In this document: positions 11,218-22,809 of the stretch, in pieces
Layout of the letters: every line of letters starts with the position of its first letter
Numbering within the stretch: the stretch's first letter is position 1
Origin: Chara braunii
Lineage: Eukaryota; Streptophyta; Charophyceae; Charales; Characeae
NCBI GenBank assembly: GCA_003427395.1
Contig: BFEA01000408.1
Span: 826,967 to 874,397, forward strand
DNA length: 47,431 nucleotides
Reading direction: 5' to 3'
Position numbers and translations under genes: made by a program
The notes under the pieces: model-generated
Database searches by the model: none
What the model was told of the DNA's origin: nothing
What the model saw: only the letters and a program-made list of their open reading frames with translations

Positions 11218-11716
11218 NNNNNNNNNNNNNNNNNNNNNNNNNNNNNNNNNNNNNNNNNNNNNNNNNNNNNNNNNNNNNNNNNNNNNNNNNNNNNNNNNNN
11301 NNNNNNNNNNNNNNNNNNNNNNNNNNNNNNNNNNNNNNNNNNNNNNNNNNNNNNNNNNNNNNNNNNNNNNNNNNNNNNNNNNNNNNNNNNNNNNNNNNNN
11401 NNNNNNNNNNNNNNNNNNNNNNNNNNNNNNNNNNNNNNNNNNNNNNNNNNNNNNNNNNNNNNNNNNNNNNNNNNNNNNNNNNNNNNNNNNNNNNNNNNNN
11501 NNNNNNNNNNNNNNNNNNNNNNNNNNNNNNNNNNNNNNNNNNNNNNNNNNNNNNNNNNNNNNNNNNNNNNNNNNNNNNNNNNNNNNNNNNNNNNNNNNNN
11601 NNNNNNNNNNNNNNNNNNNNNNNNNNNNNNNNNNNNNNNNNNNNNNNNNNNNNNNNNNNNNNNNNNNNNNNNNNNNNNNNNNNNNNNNNNNNNNNNNNNN
11701 NNNNNNNNNNNNNNNN

Positions 11717-11760
<44 letters not shown>
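11124..11760. repeat. GA microsatellite containing a 499-base assembly gap
   Basis: GA repeats run into an N block at 11218-11716 and resume on its far side to 11760. The true length is unknown. Reading frames across it are meaningless. Confidence 0.95.
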
Positions 11761-11762
<2 letters not shown>

Positions 11763-12650
11763 AATTCTTGAATTCGTTTTTCGGAAATTGAGGCGTTCAC
11801 CAATCATACAATGGTCATTTGTTCATGAGTGCCAGCTCAATTCAGTTTGTGTCACTTTGTAGTATCAATCGGCTTCGCCTTGTGATTTATCCTTCCGTCA
11901 CCACATCCAATTTTGTCAAATCATGCAATTGTATTTTCAGCTGCGCCACCTTAATTCAAATCTCGTCACATTCGAACAGCCACTGGCGTCGCCTTTTGGG
12001 CTTTCCCTCTCGGCACATTCAAAGTTTTCATTGTAATGGGTAATGCATAGGAACCGAATGTAGGAATGCTCGTGCAGAAGGGGAGCTTTGTCGGGCCAAA
12101 GAATTGACAGCATTCAATGTCGGAATCACAAAGCACACAGTGCGGAGGGCCAGACGGGCCATCAAATGTATAAAGAGACCCGTGTGTTGTATTTTTTTCT
12201 CTGTGACGCCTCACAACATTCAAAGTGAAAATGCATAGATGAGTGTAGACGACGGGGGAGGTTTGAGAGAGAGGCAGAAAAGCATAGAGTTAGTTCGAGT
12301 CTGGATGCATCCGAGTATGCGGGCTGAATAGCACACCACACAAGGCACAAAATAACGAAAGCGAGATATTCAATAACGAAACAGGCGCCCCAACAACGGG
12401 GACGTTCGTGATAATTGAAATCCAATGAGAAAGAATAATATTGTCGACGACAAACACGCCGGGGACATGAGAAGCTCACCCGGAGATATCCTGGCAGTGA
12501 CAGCCAGTTCTGCTTTGAACCAAACCGAGAACACCCACCAGTCCCTCACGGAAAAAATGAAAAGGAACAAATTTCGTCCGGAGAAGAACGAAATGTTCTT
12601 CTACGTCAACCCTTCTACACTACATGATCAACAAAGAGATAGACGCTTAC
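11761..12650. other. No certain gene; possible 3' exon of the minus-strand gene
   Basis: The Ulp1-like exon ends at 12651 with a donor, so another exon should lie here on the minus strand. A CTGCCAG acceptor near 12497 would continue in a compatible phase, but I cannot confirm it. A degenerate palindrome (CTGGATGCATCCGA) lies at 12301-12314. I recognise nothing else. Confidence 0.3.
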
Positions 12651-13350
12651 CTACCAACATCGCAAATCGCCAAAGCTAGTCTAACTCTGATAGAGGAGAT
12701 GTGTCTATGGGAGAAACCAAAAGGTGGACGTAAACCTCTCGCCAAACAGGAAGTGAACATCAACATGAACACCCTACAACTAGCCCCGTCGTGCTGCCGA
12801 GGGACACCTTTCACGCTGACCTCGCGAGCGAAGTGGTCGAAAGTGCGACCATCACCGGCGGCACCTGCCACCGTGTTCGAAAATTTAACAGTTTTATCCA
12901 GAAGTGCGGAGTAGAAGGAATCTTTGGATGACGAACACGAGAAAGAATCATAGATTTCCAAAACACTTCTAGAGAAGTCAATGGCCAAAAGGCTCCAGTG
13001 TTCGCCGTCCTTGTGCACTGGTGCCAAGACGAGGTCATGAGACCGGAGGTCGATATCTTTAGCCCATCTGAGAAAAACTGTCGGACCTCGTAGAAGCAGT
13101 GAAGAGGCGAAGAACGAGTTAAAGGTGTATGTCTTCATGGTAGCGGCAATCCGGCCGCAGTCGTCCAGTAGCATCGCCATGTAGAAATTGACAACCTCAT
13201 CGTTGAGCTCCCCGGATGTATCCACGAGTGCGACGATGTCCTTGACGGATACCTGTAAACTGTGCGACGGCAAACGCGCGACGATGATAGTGAGCGGCAA
13301 CCGGGAGCAGATAACGTCTTCAAGGACCTCTCTTCCATCTCGAGGAAACC
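12651..13350 (-). CDS. Ulp1/SENP-like (C48) cysteine protease exon
   Basis: Ulp1-type proteases cleave SUMO-like or polyprotein substrates and are common passengers in plant DNA transposons. The exon opens after an acceptor (TTGTTGAACAG) and closes at a strong donor (AG then GTAAGC). Early blocks read NDEVVNFYMAMLL and TYTFNSFF. The catalytic His is in GEHWSLLAID (His codon near 13000), the Asp in IYDS (near 12949), and Gln and Cys in RQHDGASCRVF (near 12796 and 12778). The Gly that usually follows the Cys is Arg. There is no internal stop. I infer it is a downstream exon of the gene that starts at 20189, based on strand, order and splice sites; the exon 2 to exon 3 junction is not resolved. 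Confidence 0.72.
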
Positions 13351-13416
13351 CTGTTCAACAAACACCCGCAGCACACAGCAAGCACAAAGGACGGGGCACT
13401 ATGAGAAAATGTCGTC

Positions 13417-13718
13417 CTAGCGGCCATGGTCCGAGGAACCGCTACTCTGTGGTCCGAAAAGTTCACGCATAACGTCACCCCTACTTCTGGACCTTCTACA
13501 TACAGTTGATTCTAAACTAGCACTATCCTTTATATCCCTGCAAGCCTCAAGAAGGAATTCCTTGCAGTCTTTTTNGGCAACACCCGCTGCCTCTGCAACG
13601 AGTCTTGCGCGGGAGCCNAATACGGGCACGACTACCCTTCTGGGAGGGCCTCGAGGCTTAGTGTCCCCAGGAAANGCATCAGTGACATTTCGACGACCAG
13701 TGCCTCCCTCAACCAGGA
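13417..13718 (-). CDS. Probable second exon of the ParB/methyltransferase-like gene (3' end uncertain)
   Basis: The upstream exon ends in phase 1 at a GTAAGC donor (13988/13987). An acceptor GTTGTCAG ending at 13719 gives a phase-compatible start (VLVEGGTGRRNV). The frame then stays open for about 100 codons to a TAG at 13417-13419. The product is basic and low in complexity, with Arg-rich parts and no domain I recognise. The exon must end before the TAG; phase-1 donors exist (for example GTGACG or GTAGGG near 13460-13475), but I cannot choose. Three N bases (13575, 13619, 13675) lower confidence. Confidence 0.5.
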
Positions 13719-13987
13719 CTGACAACCTGGCGAGGGCAGGTGGCTCCTACGACATGGGGGTTTGTCCACGAGTTCGTCGACTTGTGCAAGAAATAGCCAC
13801 CCAGAGAGTTCAGCAGGAGATCGACAATACAAGTTCGCATGAGCAACCAAGCAAACAGCACCTCACGAAGCACATCGTCACAATCCAGTTGGCGGCCACC
13901 TATACACCTCCCCGAAATCGACAAAGCAAACAACACTTCACGAACAGGCTGACGAGCGAGAAGAAAGCAGAGAAAGTCAGTGCTTAC
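13719..13987 (-). other. Predicted intron, 269 bp
   Basis: On the minus strand it begins GTAAGCACTG and ends GTTGTCAG. Both ends are canonical and the phase is conserved between the flanking frames. Without it, the upstream frame stops two codons after the donor. Confidence 0.55.
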
Positions 13988-16900
13988 CAGGCCTAGCTAC
14001 CACTTCACCAGAGCCCACCGACGGCAGTCCCAACACGATTGACACCCTTGGGCGCGGCGACACGGCGACGACGTGCTCCGAACCCACAGGGAAACTTGAC
14101 AGGCTCGAGATGTCGGCGTCGATGACCGTAGACGGTATATTCGTCTTCGGACAAAAAGCGTCAACGTCCACAACATCGACAGGTTGTATTTTCTCCATTG
14201 CCACTGTGTCGTATTGTGTTGGGCTCAATGTCCCATGGATGTCCAACAACACCTCTCCCCCCCTTAACTTCTTGTCCCCGTATGCTGTGTCTTTGTCGTC
14301 GTCACTCAAATAGAGAAATCTATCTCCAACAGCGTCAGAGGCCTTCTTCAGAACTTCCTCCCCCATCGCCTCGTTGTGAAGGGCCGAGTACAAGGGATCG
14401 TCGTATCCCGGCTGAACTGGTAGCTCCATCCCGACATCGCTGAGTGTCGGATCAATCCGGTCGTCGGCAAAATTGTCCTTGTACAAAGTCGGCAGTAGTC
14501 GACAACCCTCAACGCCTGCCAGTTGAAGTCCTTCGTCCGTGTGCCTCGAATGAATCCGAATCACGGTCGTCTCCAAAGATGCATAAGGGAGGGACATGTT
14601 CACAGGGCCCTGGTTCGGATTGATCCGAGCCCCCGCAGTTTCCAATGACGCCGACATGACCGCTTTCATCGGGGAGTCGCTTACGACTGCTAACTCGGCT
14701 CCGAGTGTGTTGGGCTCGACATTGGAACTGGTCGCCAACTCATCCTAAGTCGGACAGTCCGCCTGCAGCTCCTTGTGGGCTTCCACGCACAACATTACTG
14801 CATCCTGACACCGATCGTCTGCCATGGCAGACACGGCTTCCTGGTTCGGATAAATCCGAATTTCGCCGCCAGGGTTTTCAGAAACACGGACCACCCGTTC
14901 GAGTTCTGTAGACAGTTGTGCTCCCTCGATGGCACGACCTTCGCGGTTCGGATTAATCCGAACTTCCTTTTGAGGTGAAACGGAACACGGTTCCAGCTTG
15001 TCGCTGCCGGATCCGTGGTATGTTGTCGTCTCGCTTCCCCGAAGGCACTGAGTTCCGGACAACGACGTCGTCTTCGAGGTTCGGATTGATCCGAGACAAT
15101 CCGCCAACCGTTTTTGGAGCTGAGCGAAGCATGTTCCATGCTTTGCGACACCCGCCCCGCCAACCGCATCGACAAATTGTGTTTCGCTGGTGGAGCTAAT
15201 CACAGGGTCCTGCTCGCCAGGGCGCATAATACACCCTGGCCTCAAGTCGTTCCCCTTCTCCATTGAGGTGCTGCCTGCTACCGCCAGAACCCCACCGTCC
15301 TCGTCGCGGTCGACATTGGACCCCTGCCCGTCTCCTCTGTGATGCTTCGTCTTCTCTCCGATGCGAGGCTTTTTCTTCTCCCGACTGCCCTTCTTCCCCT
15401 CTCCGTCGCCTGCGTGCCCTGGAGACCGCTGTTTCGTCGAACGCGGTTCACTTCCACCTCCGGTACCTCGTTGCCCGCCGCCTTCACCATCCCAGTCGCC
15501 GTCCTTTCCGCGAGACTTGCGCTTCACAACTCCTACCGGCGGGGTAACCTCAGGCAACTCCCAACTCACTTGCTTAATTGACGGGCTTGACGGAAGGGCG
15601 TAGAACGCGAAGGACACTTCCAGCCATTTATTTGATTGCAATAACTCGAACAGCGTGTCCCCATATTCGCGAAGAGCAGGGTCGTCCTTACTTCGTCGAT
15701 TGATCTCACTCAATCTCTCCAATACCGCATCGTAGGTGCGAGATTCGAATGTCTCGAGGTCCATACGATCATCATATATCCACCCTCCACTTGCGTCCCT
15801 CACAACCACTGCCCATTCGCTGTCGAGAAGGACTGGCTGGAAATGGCCTGGGTGCCACACGATATCATGGCCCCAATCTTCGGCTGTGGAGAAGGTGTGT
15901 TTGTCATCCATGTGGAAGGGAGTCGCAGGAGCCTTGAGATGCGGATGGTCCGGAGGAACTAGATGGCCGGGTCGAAGGCGTTCGGGCTGCGGCGTGAGAC
16001 GAATAGGCTCCCCCGACGAACTCCTCAGACGGGACAACCCACCCCTCTTGACAGGCGCTGAGGAGGACACGGGCGTGGGACCGCCCGAGGTAGGTGTAGC
16101 AAGAGGTGTCCCCGATTTGCGTACTGATGGCGACTCATAAACTTGGGCGTTGAAGATTATCAATTGCCCGTCCAAATCGAAGAGGTCGTCCTCAACGCTC
16201 TCCTCCTGCTCAGTCTCGATATTGAAGTCGTCCTCCTCACCGAATGCGAGCTTGTACTTGTCCGAAGTGAAGTCGGCCGGATTGACAACATCCTCGTTAA
16301 AAAATACACATTCCGGCCTCTTAATGAAGCTCACAGCGCCGGCCCGACTCGCTCCGTGGTAGCCCTGGAGGACCGCAATGGCGACTTCCTTCCGCACCAC
16401 GTACTGTGGGTCAAATCTCAACCTTGGTTGTTCGCTGTAAAGGAAGGAGTAGACGTGGCGCCTTTTCTTCGGAGTCAACTTGAAGAACATGTCCTTGTTC
16501 GGGTCATAAACGGGCTCGACCTCGACATGGTGGAAATCGCATGGGTAAGCCTTGGACGACACTTCATGGGTGACATACTGCACGATGTATACGAGCTGCG
16601 TTGTATCCCCATCCACGGCCAAGACGTGCCTTCCCTGCTGAAGCAGACTCCACACCACCTGCGCGTGCAGCTTGCCCAAGAACAGCACGGCATCCGCTAC
16701 ACCACAGAAGAAAAGAAGCTGATTGCACAGCTGATTCGGATTCCGCTCGCCGTCCTTGTACAGAGCCCCCCTCTGGGTCAGGTTTCCGATGTCCGCGAAA
16801 GTCAAGGACTTGAAAGACTTCTCCTCCACATCCGTGGGTGTCACTTTCTGTTTCCTCCGTAGAGCGGCGGTGTCGTCTTCAGCAACAACTCCCTCGTACA

Positions 16901-18149
16901 CCGGGTGAGTCAGTAGCCAAGGATCCTCGCCTTTGAAAAGGATGTGCATCACATCCGGCTCCTCCCAGACGCTGTTTTCGAACTGATGCGTCTTCTTCGA
17001 TGCCGTCTTTTGAATCCACTTCCCCGTGTAGCATCGGGTAGCCCCAAGCACAGACAAACATGTCATGAAGGAGAGGTTCCACAGGCAGGGGACGAATACC
17101 ACCAATGTCCAATAGTCCTGACAAACGAAGCCCAGCAACTCACTCAGAGACGCGAATGCCCCAGAGTCCCATCGCGCACGGTCCACAGTACCGCATAAGT
17201 CGAGCACGTAAGTGTGGGAGCGTAGCTGATGCCCTAGTTTTCCCTGCGCCTCCTTATGATCTCTGGCACTCAATGGGTCGACGTTAAACTGGGCCAGCGT
17301 CGTCAAGGCGCTTGTCCTTGTCCACATAATGTTGATGCATTCATCAACGCCCCGAGGGTTTTTTTTGNCTTTGGNGCNATCTCNAGTGATCACNGAAAGG
17401 ACGACACGCTTCCACTCCGCCGGGAAATGCTGGTCGTTGACGAGGGCCGCCGTTCTCTTGATGTTGTTGTCGTGTTGACACCCGAGAAACTGAGGGCACT
17501 TGTTGACGTATGTGGTGTCCGTGAAAAATTTCCTGCTCTCGTTCCAAAGCTTGTCGTGGAGACCTCTGTCCTTGAACTCTTCGAACAGTTGCTTCTTGGA
17601 CCTGAAGAATGTGGAGTTGGCATTCCACTCCTGCTTATTCATTTCCTCGTAATCGAACTCCACGTAGTGCCACAGCCTCAGCATAATCCGGTCCATTTTT
17701 ATTATGTCGACCATCTCCTTGACACTGAACTTCCCCTGCTTGGCTAACTTCTTGCTACTCGTTTGAACCCACAGGACGTTAAGGTTCAAGACGCCATTCA
17801 ACAGCCTTTTCTTCTCGCGGTCCGTCAAGTCCACCAATTCCTTCCAGTAGTGGACATCCGGCTCTGGAACTTGGACGTAGAAAGTTTTCTCCTCCGCGTC
17901 TTTCTTTGGCTTCCCCCTGCCCTTTTTCAACGACGGGTCGTCCACCTTCACGTACCAGACGTGTTTCTTCAGCCCCAGGTTGTCAGTCACAGTGGAGAGT
18001 CCTGGCTTGGCCACCTCCTCATGGGTGGGCGGCTTTTCAGTCTAACGCCGACCGTCGAAAGCAAGGAGTTTCCCTTTCGACCACTCCTCATAGAACTTCA
18101 ACCCCAAAGCGAAGACGGAGTCATCTGCCATGGCCAGCGGGAGGTAGTA
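13988..18149 (-). pseudogene. Candidate degenerate DNA-methyltransferase-like region of the long minus-strand gene
   Basis: This frame continues directly from 18153-20189. It has stops at 18042-18044 (TAG) and 14745-14747 (TAG) but no indel. Numbering residues from 18014, the segment 265-485 resembles a permuted amino-methyltransferase. A VLDLCGTVDR strand sits where DPPY would be. A WTLVVFVPCLWNLSF helix-strand and EEPDVMHILFKG follow. Then come NPNQLCNQLLFFCGVADAV and LLQQGRHVLAVDGDTTQL, which matches the shape of the F-x-G-x-G and GR-x(2-3)-(I/V)-x-(V/I)-(E/D) region. The DPPY and FxGxG residues are not intact, so any activity is doubtful. After residue 600 come acidic, proline-rich and Lys/Arg-rich linkers. 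Four exact palindromes lie in the 3' coding end. Assignment is by motif pattern only. Confidence 0.45.
14546..15094. promoter_or_regulatory. Cluster of TCGGATNNATCCGA palindromes inside coding sequence
   Basis: Exact copies start at 14615, 14846, 14948 and 15081, with a one-mismatch copy at 14546. They lie in the 3' coding end of the methyltransferase-like frame. On the minus strand they are read in more than one phase (VRINPN at most sites, LGSIRT at 15081). The constraint therefore looks like a DNA-level signal, not a protein repeat. Confidence 0.85.
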
Positions 18150-20189
18150 TCAAAGTTTCTCAGTCCATTCCTTTCTTTTCTTTGCTTCCGTTGACAGGTT
18201 CCAGATAGGCGTGTACAGCGTCTTCTTCATTGCCAACGCCATGAACCGCACCCACTTTCGCACCTCGTCCTGTTTCTTCGAGGCATTGCCGAGCACCACA
18301 CGCGGTTTGCCCTTAATTTTCCAGATATTGCGAATGTCCCGCATAGACAAAACCTGCAAGCGCGGTGGATTCTTCTTGTCTTTCATTTTTTCTTCGCAAC
18401 TGACATGGGCGTAGCCGTTGAACTCGTCGTCAGGGAAGTAGATCGGTCTGAACAGCCATTTACAGAAGTTGTAGTAATCAAACACGGGATGGTCTTTCAC
18501 CATCATCGCCGCCCTCGCGTTATGTTGTCCACACACAGGATAATACCAGTATTTCTCCGGGTGTGAGATGTCGAAGCCATCAGGCAGCACGCACACAGCA
18601 GGCTCGCCGTTCTCTGGAGGCGCGACGATCGGAGCGAGAACGAAAATGGGCTTTGTGTATCTCATGTCTTTGCGTTCGTAGCAGTCGATCATAGCCGACG
18701 CGATGGTATCAACAAGGAACTCGTCCAAGGATCTGTGGTTGTACGTGTCTTCCCAGTCTGGAATAGCTAATATTCTTTCGGGATGGATGTGCAACACGAT
18801 GTCCTTCTGCACCCCTGTCTGCATCTCCAGGAAGAACGCATTGTCGAGGTTAAAGGCGTTGAGGTTAATCTCCACGCCGTCATCCCCCTCCCCACTGTCG
18901 CCCTCGTCTGCTTTCTTCCCCCTCGATGATTTCGACCGTTTCCCGAAAGACTCACCGGTTCTTCGCCGTGTCGACGAGTCTTTTGGCGTTTCATCCCCAC
19001 CTCCAACCCTTTTCCTCTTCTTAACGGAACCGCCCTCTCGTGTTGTTGGCGTCCGATCACTCCCTCCTGCCTTTCTCTGCCTTTTCAGAGCACCTACTCC
19101 CTCTCGCTCTTTCTCATCTGGCGAGTTGTGCTTGCCTCCCGACTGAGTCTTTTCAGCTGATTTCTCACGGAACAGCCCCTGCTCGGACACCTCCTCCTCA
19201 CCGGTGACGTTCCCACTTGCTTCTCGTTTCTGGCTCAACTCCGTTTGCAGTGGCGTCGGCGCTGGTCGGGCCCGCGGAGTCGTCACATCCGACCCACGCA
19301 CCTCCTGAACCTGCGGACCACCCGCTCGATCTCCAGGCAAAACCTCGGCCACCTGCATGCCACAAACGAATGAACTGATCCTTTCGACCAGACCACGAGG
19401 AGTCGTCGATTCTGAGCCCTGTCGCAACCGTTCGCCATCGCCGCCTCCATGTGGCGTCGACTCCCCAAGCAAACCGTGGCGACGAGATACATGCAGGCCC
19501 GGTTTCAAAGGAGCACGCGGATGGTTGTCCTCCGAGTCGTCTGACATGCCCACCTCTTGATTAGGAGGCGTAGCTGGCAGGCCACCCTGACCTCCCATCC
19601 CCCCTTCAGAGCACTCTCCTGCCACGAACCCAACAGGACCACTGATCGATGTTCCAGGTCCGACGTCCACGGCACTGACAGAGGTACCAGATTTCGCCCA
19701 GACCTCGAGGAAGTCTGTGACGTGAACGGCCTCGTCGTGCCCCGGCGCTAGCGAAACAAAGTGAGGCAAAGACATCGCACGATGGCCATACCCGCCGAAC
19801 ATCCTCCCGGCAACCTTGCATCCCTTTGCGATGCCATCGACAAAACCATCACTTCTGTAATGCTTCTTCAAGGTAAACTTGAAATTGCATTCGCCATCGT
19901 CGACCCACTGGACGATGGAGCCTGCGAGACGCGTTCTGTCGGCGCGAACGGCGACGAACAAGAGCAGCCCGCACGGTGGTTGCAAAGGGTTGGAGCCGTC
20001 CTGGCTCGCCCAGTCCAAATACCAGACACGTTTGTTGTAGTCGCACCACAAGTTTTGAGCACGTCGTTCTTCCTCCCCACCTCCAACTCCCCGACTCGTT
20101 TCCCTTGCCGGCGACGACGTCGTCGCTCGACGCTCCTCTCCATGTGGGGCGTAACCACCAGCGGAGCGGCCTCTTCCGTGTGAAGCCAT
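18150..20189 (-). pseudogene. N-terminal part of the long minus-strand gene, with candidate ParB-like domain
   Basis: The chosen start, MASHGRGRSAGG, begins at 20189, just after an acceptor-like GTGTGTTTCAG. A start 11 codons upstream is possible, and a 5' exon may exist. Numbering from 20222, residues 55-175 are a compact domain I do not recognise. Residues 220-450 are low complexity with Lys/Arg clusters such as KKRKR (nuclear signal-like). Residues 475-610 follow the ParB/sulfiredoxin pattern: HPERILAIPDWEDTYNHRSL, a helix, KPIFVLAPI, then YWYYPVCGQHNARAAMM in the place of the G-x-(H/R)-R-x-x-A box. In bacteria ParB-like and methyltransferase domains are often joined, and the methyltransferase-like region follows here in the same frame. 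The only break is a TGA at 18150-18152, with clearly coding sequence on both sides. Confidence 0.45.
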
Positions 20190-20344
20190 TCCCTGAAACA
20201 CACGGAGGAAATGAACCCACATTCACTCAGAACAGTCAGCACGTCCCAACAGCAACCACGACCCACAACACATATTCTGTTATCGGTCACCCGGACTCCA
20301 AAAGAATGAAGTTCAGTCATAGTTAGACTTCAGTGGTCCACAAG

Positions 20345-21842
20345 CAAGGAGGTTTCGGATGAATCCGAGGCATCGTGAGGCATCCTCGTCACACTGCCCT
20401 TAAGAGAATGAATGGTTGAAAACGAAGACCGCGGGATAGATCGGATACATCCGAAGCAGGCGCAGTCGAAAAACCGATGTCGCATAGGCACCTGCATCGG
20501 GAAAAGCAACACCTCGCAAGAAGGCCCTAGAACGCTGATACGGCAGACGAAGACGAATACGTTGTCATCCGAAGTCGACAAGTGGATTGTAAAGTCCGCC
20601 GTTGTAGTTCGGATGAATCCGAGCTCCAAAGCGGTGTGGACCACCCCCTTTCGGCCCGTACGAAACCGAACTCGAGTTTTCTTGTCCTTCTGAGTCGGTA
20701 AAGGTTGTGACTCGGATGCATCCGAATTCGAACAGGGCGATCCAGAGACAGTCGTCCATAAGAGGTCATCTACAACACGTGTTTTCGTCACCGACCTGTG
20801 AGCACTGGGTTAAACTTATCCTACCGGAGGTTCGATTCGGTTGAACCTGAACTTCGCAAATGTGGCTCGGATTAATCCGAGACGGGGACCGGCGGATGGA
20901 CCCCACGGTCTGTTGACGCCCATCCAGCCATCCAAGCTTCCGTTATTCCCCAGCTGTCGTCGGNTCCAACCGAATTTCGCACGGTGTGTCTTCGTCCTTG
21001 AGTGTTTAAGACGTCTGTGGCTCGGATTTATCCGATTTCGACAGAGGCTGTCCCGATACGTGCGACCATGATAGGCTGCGTCGACATCGTGTGCTTTCGA
21101 CGTACAAGTTTATCAGACCGTGCGACGTCGTCAATACCCTCTGCGCATGTGGTAAATCCAAAAATGCCACCGGTGTGGTTCGGATTAATCCGACTTCGCC
21201 GAGGCGCTTCGCTTTGTTGTCGCCCCACCACACACCGGACCTCCCCGCGATTGCCGTAGTGTGTCATTGTATTCTGTGCGTCATCACGGGGGATATCGTT
21301 ATCGTCGTGAGTTTTAGTTGGTTGTTGCTCGCCCAATCCAAACAACAGACACGTTTGCTGTAGTCGCAACACAAGTTTCGAGCTCGTCTTTCTTCCACCG
21401 AGCGTAACCATCTCGACTCGTTTTAGTTGCGTGAATCCGAGGCATCGTTGACCCTCATCATCAGACTGCCCTTCGTAGAGCAAATGGTCGAAGACGAAGA
21501 CAGCGTGGTAGTTCGGACACATCCGAACTGGGCAGAGTCGAAAGACCGACGTTGTGACTCGGATGCATCCGAATTAGGCCGACCACAAGAGGAGGACATC
21601 GGCACGGCGTGTTTTCCTCAGTGACCTGTGAGCAAAGGGTGGACCCTATCCTGTCGGAGGTGTGGTTCGGATTAATCCGAGACAGAACGGTCTTTTGACA
21701 GCGTGCTATTTCGACGTTCACGTTTATCGGAACGTGCGGCGTCGTAAATACCGTCTGAGCATGTGACAAATCCAAATTTGCCCTCTGTGTGGTTCGGATT
21801 AATATGAACTTTGCTGCGGTGCCTCGGTTTGTGGTCGCCCCG
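20345..21842 (+). repeat. Segmental direct duplication carrying the palindromes
   Basis: The block 21425-21842 is a shorter, diverged copy of parts of 20345-21230. Shared pieces include AATCCGAGGCATCGT, ACTGCCCTT, GTCGAAA.ACCGA, GTTGTGACTCGGATGCATCC, CGACCTGTGAGCA or its variant, and GCGTCGT.AATACC. Palindromes occupy matching positions; some stayed intact and some decayed. Confidence 0.7.
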
Positions 21843-21877
21843 TGAGTTTTAGTGGGTTGTGGCTCGGATGCAACCGG
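20355..21877. promoter_or_regulatory. Dense palindrome array upstream of the ParB/methyltransferase-like gene
   Basis: Exact TCGGATNNATCCGA copies start at 20355, 20441, 20609, 20712, 20867, 21022, 21180, 21559 and 21667. Near copies lie at 21513, 21794 and 21864. Typical spacing is about 86-168 bp. The left edge is about 165 bp from the gene's likely start (20189, minus strand), so this is its expected promoter side. Most copies extend to Y-TCGGATNNATCCGA-R. I see no convincing gene in the interval. Autoregulation by the gene product is a hypothesis only. Confidence 0.85.
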
Positions 21878-21879
21878 AA

Positions 21880-22795
21880 TTAACAAGGGTGGCTCGGATA
21901 CGTCAGTTGTTGCGCCACCACAAGATGGTATGGACAGGGTGGGCTGTCGTCCTCCTGGGTGGTCAAACATGTCGCCGTCGACAATACCCTATGAGCATCT
22001 TATCGCTCTGTGTCCTGTCCTGTGTCCAAGTTAGCAGAAGGGTTCCTCGCGGAGTTCGGTTGACGCGAGGTTTGATAGGGTTTAAAAATTTGAATTCGCG
22101 TTCGCCTCCTGTGTCTTCGAATGTGTCGTAGTAGTCTTCAGATTACTGATCTGTGATTGCACTCAGGGGGTGACCAACCTGAGATTGGCTGAGCGACTGT
22201 CTGCGATAGACAAAGATTGGAGAAAGGCAGAAAACCCGCATAGACACGGAAGGGAGACTAAGATCGATGGAGACGTCGACAAGGAGAGGATGCGCAGCGA
22301 GAGAGCCTATCTTTATCTCTCTGTCTCTCCATGTGCAGATCCTGTGGATGGTGCTGTCCATTTCGGAATCTGCAATGTGACCCGTTCATAAAACGACACA
22401 AAAGAAATATAAGAAAAAATTGTTCGTGTCGGCGAGAGGAAGATTGGCGAAAAATGTGAAAAATTCGACGAATGTGGAGGATAATTTACAGATACAGAAC
22501 CGAACGCCGAGCGAGCTGCACGACGCGACTTACGCGGGAAACGAATAAACAAACCGAGCGCAATAAAAATTAATTCGGCGTGAAGAAACTCCATGTGCAA
22601 TCCAGAAGAGACACGATTCGTGAGAAACCATGTTCTCGTGTTCGACAACATACGACTGAAATCCTTATATCGCAGTTCGTGAGAGAGACAACATATTGAC
22701 GACAAGCGAGTAACACTTCAAGAAAACATCTGAAGTGACGACATAATCTCAAAGGGCGTGTCGCAACATTCTCGGGCTGCATTCGTGGGTCCCGT
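21880..22795. other. No gene recognised
   Basis: Open frames here are short, mixed in composition and lack recognisable motifs. Apart from a TCGGATACGT half-site near 21893, I see no repeat, RNA or regulatory signal I can support. Confidence 0.4.
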
Positions 22796-22809
22796 TTCGT
22801 TGGTGACCA

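Noticed and set aside
11061-11807. Open frames across the first GA repeat and N block (Arg-Glu or Leu-Ser repeats)
   Set aside because: They are artefacts of GA repeats and unknown bases.
16143-17747. Long plus-strand open frames opposite the methyltransferase-like gene (239 and 163 codons)
   Set aside because: They are antisense shadows of a better-supported GC-rich minus-strand frame and show no motifs.
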